Shown in pieces: positions 1 to 8,944 of a DNA stretch of 23,475 nucleotides (positions within the stretch are counted from its first letter, which is position 1; every line of letters begins with the position of its first letter). Origin of the DNA: Biscogniauxia marginata (lineage: Eukaryota; Ascomycota; Sordariomycetes; Xylariales; Xylariaceae); NCBI GenBank assembly GCA_022695795.1, contig MU404260.1:1-23475 (forward strand), given 5' to 3'. The translations under genes and the position numbers were made by a program. The notes below the pieces were generated by a model. It made no database searches, was not told where the DNA came from, and worked only from the letters and a program-made list of their open reading frames with translations.

Positions 1-31
<31 letters not shown>

Positions 32-546
32 ATATAATAAAAAAAACTAAAAAGTTTTAAACTTAATAAATATTAATTAAATTTTATTTAAAAGTTTATA
101 ATAACGCTTTTAATTTTAATTAAATTAACATTAAATTAAAACAAAAACTATAAAAAATAACTTCATTTAAACTTGATTTAATTATAAAAATATCTTTAAA
201 AAAGATATATTAACGAAGTAAAAATTAATAAAAATCTTAAAACCTTTAAATCGTTAAAATATAATAATAATATCGCTTATTACCTCACGCGCTTTTAAAA
301 TTTAAACGTCTTCGTACGATTAACTAGTTTTTAACTTTAAAAAATTATATTTTTAATACTTTTAATTAAAATATTTAACTTTGTTTATTTTAAAAAAAAA
401 GTTTTCGATATAAACTAGAAATTTATTAATATAATAAAAAAAGCTAAATAAATATACAAAATAAAAAAGTTTAATTTTATATAACTAGGGAAAAACGGGT
501 TTAATTTTTTTAAGAAACCGAGGAAATCAAATAAGTAAAAAGCTTT
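1..546. repeat. AT-rich RIP-degraded flank with (AAAT)n at the edge
   Basis: The first 30 bases are an (AAAT)n microsatellite. The rest is strongly AT-rich with long A/T runs and no open reading frame of useful length. I recognise no domain in any frame. Composition matches the neighbouring mutated retroelement, so this is probably older repeat DNA degraded by RIP. It does not match the internal region that follows the LTR at 952-1390, so it is not the body of a reverse-oriented copy of the same element. Confidence 0.7.
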
Positions 547-951
547 TATAACGAACCTCCTTGTATGTTCCTAGTTAGCTGACTTCACAAGTAAGTACGT
601 ATAGGTTTTCTTAATTTAAAGGTAATAATAAATTAAGATTAGTTTAAGTAATTTATAATGTTTTGTTCGTTAAAGAGATTTTAAGGTATTTTTATTATAA
701 TGTTAAAAAGTAACTATAGTTTTAAATTAATAGTTAAAGAATTAGAATAAATAATTAAATATATAAGAAATTCTAATTTATTTATACTTTATCCTTTTTA
801 AGGAGTAATACCTATATTCTCTCTAATTTTCAAGAGTTCGATAGAGAATTCTAATATTCTCTTTAATTTTTAAGAGTTCGACAGAGAATTCCTTCTAGAG
901 TCATGTGACCTCAGATCACATGACCAACTCAATTCCCTTTACCCTTGTTAG
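547..951 (-). mobile_element. LTR A, reverse orientation, fused tip
   Basis: Read on the minus strand this is an LTR of the same family as the three others in the window. On the plus strand it opens with a RIP-altered version of the family end (TATAACGAACCTCC against expected TGTGACGAACCTCC). About 255 bases of R-U5 then match the LTR at 22727 directly and match 1141-1390 and 8190-8440 in reverse complement. Its U3 carries two 40-base units and a CATGTGA/TCACATG pair. The U3 tip should end in CGTAACA, but the sequence runs through CCTTGTTAGT straight into the start of the next LTR, so about 7 terminal bases are missing or shared. Confidence 0.8.
814..893. repeat. Two 40-bp tandem units in U3 of LTR A
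   Basis: Two consecutive units, 814-853 and 854-893, differ at only a few positions, mostly C/T. Each unit is itself imperfectly palindromic, opening with ATATTCTCT and closing with AGAGAATTC. The related LTR at 952-1390 has a similar pair of 50-base units at the same place, so this is a recurring U3 element of the family, perhaps a transcription-factor binding array. Confidence 0.75.
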
Positions 952-1390
952 TGTTACGACCGACAAGGATAAAACGGGAAAAGGTCACGTGACCTTGGGG
1001 GTCCCGTGACCTGAGGTAGGATTCTCTGTAACTCTCCCTGTGAATCCACAGAGAATCAGAGAGAAGTGGGATTCTCTGTGACTCTCCCTATGAACCCACA
1101 AAGAATCAAAGAGAAGATGTGGAGAATGCAGGACATTACTCCTTCTCTTCTTCATAAATAGATTGGAATCTCCTTGTGTATCTAGTCATTCTTTTTAGTT
1201 CCTTAGTTATTAATTTAAGACTATAGTCACTTTTTGATACTATAGTAAGAGTACCTTAAAACCTTTTTAACGAATATAACATTGTAAATTAATTAAACCA
1301 ATTTTAACCCATTATTATTTTCAAATCAAGAAAACCTAGTACGTACTTGTGAAGTTAGCTAACTAGGAACATATAAGGAGGTTCGTCACA
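952..1390 (+). mobile_element. LTR B: 5' LTR of the gypsy element
   Basis: It starts TGTTACGAC and ends GTTCGTCACA, giving TG..CA termini and 439 bases. U3 holds a CACGTG palindrome in GGTCACGTGACC (about 984-995) and two 50-base palindromic units. A TATA-like CATAAATAG near 1153 marks the likely promoter, followed by R-U5 shared with the other LTRs. The internal region begins directly after it. U3 is much less mutated than the element body. Relative to the other three copies it lacks 4 bases in the ACTTACTTG segment near 1348. No convincing primer-binding site could be assigned just downstream. Confidence 0.85.
1020..1119. repeat. Two ~50-bp palindromic tandem units in U3 of LTR B
   Basis: The units start at 1020 and 1070. 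Each begins GATTCTCTGT and contains the reverse complement (ACAGAGAATC in unit 1, ACAAAGAATC in unit 2) about 20 bases later, then AGAGAAG. Each unit could therefore fold as a hairpin or bind a dimeric factor. The unit is related to the 40-base units in LTR A. Confidence 0.75.
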
Positions 1391-1619
1391 TTTTAATAGC
1401 TTCTTAATTAGTGCTTAATATTGGTTCAAGAGGAAGGACTTTTGGTTGAATAGCCCCAGGATAAGCATGCCCCTTAAGACTAGAGGGTAATAAGAAAAGA
1501 AATAAGTAAGAGAATAACAATTAATAAGCTTTTAGACGAAAGCTTTAAATTCTTTTACGATATAATAAAAAGGTTTAGAAAAACCAACATAAGAGTTAAT
1601 TATAGTTATAACTAAAGAA

Positions 1620-3650
1620 GAGTTATAAGAGGACACCTCGGAAGCTCAGTAAGAAGAAACACCTGAAGAAGAAAACAAATAAGCAAGACAACCCTTACCT
1701 CTTAAAGACAAGCAACCGAAACCCCCCTTAAACAATAGCAACCTTAACAACTTAAACGACGAAAACAATATAATAACCCCCGATATAAAGGGTTTTAAAT
1801 TAATTACACTTAGTAGATATAATGGGTCAAGCGATTTAAAAGGATTTTTAATCCAGGCCGGAACTTACTTACAATTCTATTATAAAACGATTATTACTAA
1901 GGAACAAAAGGTTCTCACGATATCTTAGCTCCTCGTCGAAACTGCCTTAACCTGGTTTTAACCAGTGTTAAAAAATCATCTAGAAAACGGATTAAACGCC
2001 TAAAAAGACATAAAGAAAGTCTTTAAGAATTATAAGGAGTTTAAAAAACAACTTAAGTCTATATTCGGCAATTTAATCCTTAAGTAACAAGCCGAAGCTT
2101 AACTTTATAAATTACGACAAAACAAGAAGGCTTTAAATTACGCTATTAAGTTCAAAAAACTCGCAAGCTAGTTATAACTACTTATCAAGAGCTTATATTA
2201 CTTGTTTTATTAAAAACTAAAAAACCATATAAAAAATAAGTTATATAAAATAAATCTATATAAAGAAAGGAACCTAAGAAAGTTTAATAACTACGTTGTA
2301 ATAGTAATTACTATTAATAACGAGAACTTCAAATAATACCTTAAAAAGAAAAAAACGGTATAATAAAGGAATGGCGATTAGCTGAAAAAAGGAAATCATA
2401 AAAGCGGTGCCGGAACTAGGAAAGGCACTAGAACTAAATTAAACCTTATTAAAATTAACGTTACTTAAAAGGAACAAAAAAAACGAGATAAATTAATTAT
2501 TAAGTGTTTTAATTATAGAAAGAAAAGACATTATAAAAACGAGTGCCAAAGTCCTAAGAAACAGGAACTAAAAACAGGAGGGATTTCTTAACCCGAGAAA
2601 AGAACTTTTAAAGCGAGAGTTTATTTCGAAAATAATAAAGAGGTAAATTAAGTATTTATTATTACTATTATTAAAGCAAAAAAAACGAGGAAATCTCTAT
2701 AAAAAAGTTTATAAATATTATTAAATTAACCGTAAAGACTATTTAAAGAATAATTACTTATACCTGGGATATTTTACACTAAAATAAGCCAAATAAAGAC
2801 ATAATAAAAACGAATTACTATATAAGTATAATAACTATAAACTAAAATACGACTTAGGAATTAAGTTAAATCATAATAAGCTATATTAAAGCCATTATAA
2901 TAACGATAAGTATAAAACTCACTAAAGAAAAAGCCAGTATAACAACTTAAACTAGAGGTTTTATATAAATAATAGTTGCGATATCCATTAAAACTCAAGA
3001 GAACACGTATCGTTACATTAAAGCTTTTATATTAACGACGCTTATTAAGTACATAAAAGTTCTAAGAATAAAGCCGGTTATTATCCTTAAAAACTAGAGA
3101 ATAATGATACGAAAAAAATAAATACATCTGCGATAACGTTTCACGATAGCCATATTACTTTAAAGCATGTTATCTTCACCTGAGTTCTAAAAGAAATAAC
3201 GAAATAATTACTAAAAATTACATGTATTACACCTTAGTATTATGCGACGTACACGACTTACTCGAAGCGGGTTTTAAAGAAAACGAAATTAAAAACGAGT
3301 TATAAGAATTATAAAAAGAATTATATCTTCCATAATAACTCGAAAAACGCGCTAAATATAATATTAATTTATTTAGCTTAATAAAAAAGCACTTAATAAA
3401 ATAATAAGTAAAAATACGTGTAACTAAATTAAGTTATAAACAAATCGTTAAAGTATACCTCAAAAAAAAAGGGAAGTTTTTAAAAATTAATATAAACTTA
3501 TAAAGAAATATCAAGTTACCCTTAACAAACGAACTTAAAAATTATACACTTTATTTAAAAATAATCCAAAATCTTAAAAAATTTCGAGTTAACAAAAAAA
3601 TAAACTTAAGTTATAAAAAGGCCCTTAAAAAAGAATTAAAGTTTTAATAT
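1620..3650 (+). pseudogene. gag remnant with altered zinc knuckle
   Basis: One frame gives a retrotransposon Gag-type helical domain from about 1788 to 2180, with a readable phrase like YNGSSDLKGFLIQAGTY and a downstream TWFQPVL. A zinc knuckle follows at 2505-2546. It reads C-x2-Y-x4-H-x4-C, so the second Cys codon is now TAT and the glycine positions are AGA, consistent with G-to-A mutation. The same frame continues at 2736-2800 and again from about 3221 to 3650 as a Lys/Glu/Leu-rich, coiled-coil-like stretch. Stops are frequent and mostly TAA. If this is all one reading frame, the ancestral Gag was unusually long, over 600 codons. Confidence 0.75.
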
Positions 3651-3879
3651 ACAAGATTCTATATAAAGGATAAACCTCTTACCCCTTACTACGTGAAAAA
3701 TAGTTAAAAAAACTATTTAAATAATAATTACTAGAAACACGTTTCTATAAAAGCCTAAGAATGGAAAAACATCTAGACTATAATAACTTAAAGAAACCCA
3801 AAAGAGAAAAAGCGTGGAAAACCAAAAAACGACAAAAGCTCTTGCTAGTAAGACAGCGAAAAGCCATGAATAGCAAGTC

Positions 3880-6800
3880 CTTATATAAAGTCTAATTAAG
3901 ACTCGATAATACCATTATAACTAAAGTTAAGTATAATAGAAAAAAGTACAAAGCTCTTATAAACTCAAGAGCAAATAAAAGCTATATCTCAACCGAGATA
4001 ACTCAAAAAAATAAAATATTATAAATATATAAATAAAGTTTATATTAACTATAAAACTTCGAAGGATATATATCTAGTTACGAGAATAACAAAGTGCTAA
4101 GAGAAATAGTCCCTTTTTTAATAACCATTTAAAGACATCTCAAATAAGTCATTTTTAATATTATATATATATTAAATTACGACATAATATTAAAAATAAA
4201 TTAATTTAAAAGAAGTAATTCACAAATAAATTTCGAGATAAACACGCTTTATTAAAATTAAAAACAAGAGGAGTTAACCACTACGGGTTACGAAATAAGT
4301 ACCGCAAATGACTTTAAAGAAACGAATATAAAAACGAAACATATTATTTATATAATTCGAGTAATTAAGCCTAAAAATTTAACAAAAAGAGTATCACGCG
4401 AGTACCTCCGTTTCTATAAATTATTTAGAGATAAAATAAAAAAAGAATTACTAAAACATAGCTAATAAGATCACTAAATCTATTTTAAAAAAGGAAAACA
4501 ATTAAAACTATTTCTAGTATATCTTATAAATCAGGAAAAATAAAAAGTACTATAAAAAGGAATTTAAAAAGATCTTAATAAAAGATATATTCAAGAATTA
4601 AAATCCTCGTTAAAATACCCGGCAATTATGGTACTCAAAGTCAACAAAAACGGGAAGTAACATATTAATAAAGAAGGAAACCTAGTATAGCGATAAATAA
4701 TTAACTATTAACACCTTAATAAAATAACCAAGAAAAACAAACACTTATTACTATTAATAAAACTCATAAAAAAACAAATTAACAAAACCTAAATCTTCAT
4801 AGCACTAAACCTTCGTAATAGATATTATATAATTAGAATAGCCAAAAGACACGAACAGTATACCGCATTTCGAACGATACATAAACACTATAAATACAAG
4901 GTTATGCCGTTTAAACTTATTAACGCACTTACTACATTTCAATATATAATTATAACGATTCTTCGCAAGTTTCTAAATAAATTTATATTCGTTTATTTAA
5001 ACGATATATTAATTTATTTAAAAAGCGAGAAAAAATATAAAAAACATATAAAATAAGTGTTAAAAGCCCTAGAAAAAGCAAACCTATTTATTTATTCAAC
5101 TAAAAATAAATAGCATATTAAAAAACTAAATTATTTAGAATTTATAATAAGTCCAAAAGAAATCCGCATTTAAAAAAGGAAAATAATAATAATTAAGGAT
5201 TAACTAAAACCTAAAAGTGTTATAAACATACGTGTATTTCTTGGCTTTGTTAATTACGTTAAACAACTTATTAAAGATTTCGAGCGTATCGCTAAACCAT
5301 TAACAAAACTAACTATCTTAGCGAAAATAAAAAAGGCTTTTTATTTCACTAAAGAAGCTAAATAGGCTTTTCAACAGCTAAAAAAAGTTATAACTAATGA
5401 GGTTATATATAAACTTCTAAACAAAAATAAAAAGAAACAACTAAAGATAAACACCTTAGATTTCGCCATTAAAACAGTCTTAAAGCAACTAAAAAACAAT
5501 AAGAAATAGTACCCAGTCGCGTACCTATTTAAAGCACTATATAGTACTAAACTAAATTATTAAATTTATAATAAGGAATTATTAGTAGTTATTAAAGCAC
5601 TAAAGAAATAGAAACTATAATTTAGCGGAACTAAGAAACCTATCGATATATATTTAAACCACAAAAACCTTATATGATTTATAATAATATAAATGCTTAA
5701 TTAAAGACACGAACGTTAAATGATTTTCCTATTTAAATTCAATTTTAAAATCCAGCATATTAAGAAAAAGGAAAATATTTAAATAGATCTTCTTAGTAAG
5801 AGGGGAGATTATAAATTAAAAATTAATAAAAGAGATATCTAGATATTTAAATAATAAAATAACAAATTAATTATATTAGTTTATGTGCGAATTAACATAA
5901 GAAACTAGAAATAAAGTTTTAAAGAAAATTACAATTAAAAAGAAAAGTAATTATAGTTTTAACAAGGATTTAGTAACGAACTTCTCTTGTATAAAGAAAA
6001 AGTTTACGTACTAAAACGAGTATAAGACAAATTCGTTAAGGAATTCCACGAATATTCTTTATACGGTTACCAAGGAATTTTCAAGACGATAAAACGACTT
6101 TAAAAAGAATTCGACTTTTTAAAAATGCGATAAACAGTTAAAAGAATTATAAAGAATTATAACGTTTATAATAAGGCTAAAGTATCACGATATAAACCAT
6201 ATAAATTATTATAATTAACTTAAATACTTAACAAAGCGTGATATATAATTATATGAGATTTCGTAATAAAACTCCTTAAGTTAAAAGATTTTATTATAAA
6301 AGTACTTTATAATAATATATAAGTAATTATTAATAAACTCACGAAATATGCCTACTTCTTACCGTTTAACGAGTTAAACATAATAAAATAACTAGTTTTT
6401 AGTTTCTTAAAAAAATACGTTAATAAATATGGATTACCAAAACGTATTATTTTAAATAAAAATAAGTTATTTACTTTAAAGTTTTAAATTAAATTAATAA
6501 AATAAATAAAAGTTAAATAAAAGTTATTTATAACGTATTATCCTTAAATAAACGAATAAATAAAGAGATTAAACCAAATAATAGAATAATATTTAAGAAG
6601 CTATATTAACTAGGAAATAAATAACTAGGTAAAACTATTATTAATAGCCTAGATAGTGTATAACACTTTAATTAGCAAAGATATAAAGATATCACTATAT
6701 AAAGCAATATACGATTAAAAAGCAGAAATTTAAAAGTAACTAATCGAACTCATAAAAGCATTAAAAGTCGAAATAAAAGCCCCGAGAGTAAAAATACTAT

Positions 6801-7375
6801 TTAAAAAAGTTTAAGTAATATAACGACAATTATAAAAAGAATTATAATTTATTTAAAATAAAATAACAAAGTATTATAACAAAAAAAGAATTAAAGGATT
6901 AATTCTTAAAAAAGGAAATATAATTTATTTACTTTGTTAACGACAAGGCGTAATAATAAAAACGCCTTAAATTAAAATAAAACGACTTAATAAAAAACTT
7001 AAGTTTAAGAAGTTAAAACCATATAAAATTAAGGAAATTATTTTAAATGTTAATTATAAATTAAAATTATTAAAGGAATTTAAAATATATCTAGTTTTTT
7101 ATATATCATTATTAAAACCAACATTAAAAAACGCCTCGTTAAAAACCCGGAATGAGATTAAAGAAGAACTAAATAAATATAAAATAAAAAGGATTTTAAA
7201 CTTAAAAAAGGTTAATAATTAATTATAATATTTAGTTAAATAGGAAAGTTACCTATTAAAAGAAAACACGTAAGAACTATTTAAGTATTTAAAGAACTTA
7301 ACAGCTAAGTTTAATAAGTTTTATCGATAAAACCCGGACCGGCTAAAAAGGCCTAAATTTCAGGATCTTGATTTA
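3880..7375 (+). pseudogene. pol remnant (PR-RT-RNase H-integrase)
   Basis: The protease motif is at 3962-3973, read as NSRA where the family has DSGA. The RT catalytic box is at 4994-5005, read as YLND for YLDD, preceded by MPFKLINA-like sequence near 4911. RNase H follows at about 5440-5720. The integrase zinc region is near 6050-6170, with GYQG where GHQG is expected. The integrase core and a C-terminal tail ending in an NPDRPKRPKF-like phrase reach about 7370. Each altered residue fits a C:G to T:A change. PR and RT lie in the same frame; the integrase zinc region is in another, so at least one indel has occurred. Non-functional. Confidence 0.85.
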
Positions 7376-7389
7376 GGAAGGACAAGTCC

Positions 7390-7680
7390 AAAAAGGGGAC
7401 GGCCTTAAAAGCAACTTTAACTTGCTTAGCTAGAGATTATTGCTCGACCTAAAGACGTTCTTGCTCCGTTTCCACCTTTTCCCGCTCCTTTAATTCTTTT
7501 AAGGATAAACCTTTTTTAAGAAGTTCGTTTTTACGCCTTTTAAGTAAGTCCTTTTAAAGCCGTAATCGTTTAAAACAATTTACTTCTTTTTGCGTTTTTT
7601 TTAAAGTACGAAAAAATGGTTTTTAGTAACTTAACGTTATAATTCCAACTTTTCTCTCTTTTGCTTTACACTTTTTAAGG
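7390..7680 (-). pseudogene. Antisense coiled-coil-like ORF relic
   Basis: On the minus strand one frame reads as a highly charged Lys/Glu/Leu-rich protein segment, including KRRKNELLKKGLSLKELKE and EREKVETEQERL, with three in-frame stops (TAA, TAG, TAA), all explicable as mutated CAA/CAG codons. Upstream in the same frame is a Lys-rich stretch containing KKCKAKERKV. It lies after the pol remnant and before the polypurine tract, opposite to the element's own genes. I do not recognise the family. It may be an antisense accessory gene, the C-terminus of a nested DNA transposon's protein, or a chance composition effect. Confidence 0.4.
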
Positions 7681-7996
7681 TATTTATTAATATAAAAAAA
7701 CCGTTATAAGGTCGTTATTACTAAGTATAAAACGAATAACTAAAATAACTTTTAAATATGTAATAAAAGGTCTCGCTAAAGTAAATATAACTTAAATAAC
7801 AAAATACTTTAAAGCTAAATTAATGAATATATAAAGCTTAAGCATTTTAAGAAGCTCGTTAATTTAGTCGTATAAAAGGTTTCGTTTTAAAAATACGTTT
7901 TGATATATTAAAAAGGTTAAAAAAAGGGAAAAAGACAAAACCTTATAACAAAGAAACGGGATTTACTTATTTATTTATTTTTAAGATAAAGATTTT

Positions 7997-8009
7997 AGGA
8001 AAAGAAGAA
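7997..8009 (+). other. Polypurine tract candidate
   Basis: AGGAAAAGAAGAA is an unbroken purine run three bases before the TG that opens the 3' LTR. This is where the plus-strand primer for LTR retrotransposon reverse transcription is expected, and it independently supports placing the LTR start at 8013. Confidence 0.6.
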
Positions 8010-8012
8010 TAA

Positions 8013-8440
8013 TGTTACGACTTACCCGGATTAAAAGGGTTTTTTAAATAAGGTTTATAAACTAATAACAGAGTAACTCCGGGTAATTACTTAAACAAGT
8101 TAAAGGTAAGATTTATTATGATTTAAGTACGACTAAATCACGATAAATCTATATAAAACAATTAAAAGAAGAATACATTTTACTTTTAAAAAGAAGTTAT
8201 ATATAAAACTTGGAATTTCTTATATATTTAGTTATTCATTTTAGTTCTTTAACTATTAATTTAAGACTATAATTACTTTTTAATACTATAATGAAAGTAC
8301 CTTAAAATCTCTTTAACGAACAAAACATTATGAATTATTTAAACTAATCTTAATCCATTATTACCTTCAAATTAAGAAAACCTAGTACGTACTTACCTGT
8401 GAAGTCAGCTGACTAGGAATACACAGGGAGGTTCGTCACA
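8013..8440 (+). mobile_element. LTR C: 3' LTR of the gypsy element
   Basis: This 428-base LTR begins TGTTACGAC and ends GTTCGTCACA. A TATA box TATATATAAAA lies at 8198-8208. From there to the end it matches 1141-1390 closely, including a near-palindromic U5 stretch CCTAGT...ACTAGG around 8380-8416. Upstream of the TATA box it does not align with U3 of LTR B apart from the first nine bases, which is unexpected for two LTRs of one element. Confidence 0.85.
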
Positions 8441-8944
8441 ATTTCTAAATGAATTTTGATTAAATTTAGGTAAATAATAATATATTGGTTACTTTAATAC
8501 TTACAAGCTTAATCAAGTCATGTTCACCCCCTTACATGCGACAAATATCATCCAGCAACTATAATTTGAGATGGGATTCAAATGCCGGGTCAGGGAATGT
8601 TGCGGGAGAAAACAGAAGTTCAACAATACATGTAACGCTGGTAATTAAGGCAGAGCATTGGTACTTGATATGTTCACTAGATCCACATGTGTTTCTTGAA
8701 GGTCCTACTGGAATCTAAGAGCTCTATAGCGAATATATTTTATTAGAACCCAGAGACGAGAGGAACAACAAGTATGACAGAAAATCTGTAAATGACTGGA
8801 CAAAAATTACGGCCTCTTGGTGGCCAAGTAAGTGTGCTCCATAGCTCCTTATGTATATAGCTCTAGGTGAGCCGCTTTGATCATGTCCGCACCCTAGACA
8901 TTAAAGTTAGCCACCTTGTGAAGCTGAAAATCGCAGCACTCGTT
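8441..8944. other. Intergenic, retroelement to GMC gene
   Basis: Composition returns to normal here within about 80 bases. No gene, RNA or repeat is recognised. The stretch lies downstream of the GMC oxidoreductase stop codon and must contain its 3' UTR and polyadenylation signals. The short open frames lack ATG starts or homology clues. Confidence 0.6.

Larger units (their letters stand above)
952..8440 (+). mobile_element. Dead Ty3/gypsy LTR retrotransposon
   Basis: Two LTRs bracket about 6.6 kb of internal sequence with gag, protease, RT, RNase H and integrase remnants in Ty3/gypsy order, and a purine run just before the 3' LTR. No frame stays open beyond about 60 codons. Stops are almost all TAA/TAG, as expected when CAA, CAG or TGG codons lose C or G. 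Conserved acidic and Cys/Gly codons show G-to-A changes (for example GAC to AAC). This is the pattern of RIP. The 5-base flanks (GTTAG left of 952, ATTTC right of 8440) do not form a clear target duplication, and the two U3 regions differ, so the present ends may not come from one integration. Confidence 0.9.

Noticed and set aside
1391..1430. Primer-binding site for the gypsy element
   Set aside because: The bases after the 5' LTR do not match a tRNA 3' end that I can recognise, even allowing for C-to-T changes; GGTTC near 1424 is too far from the LTR.
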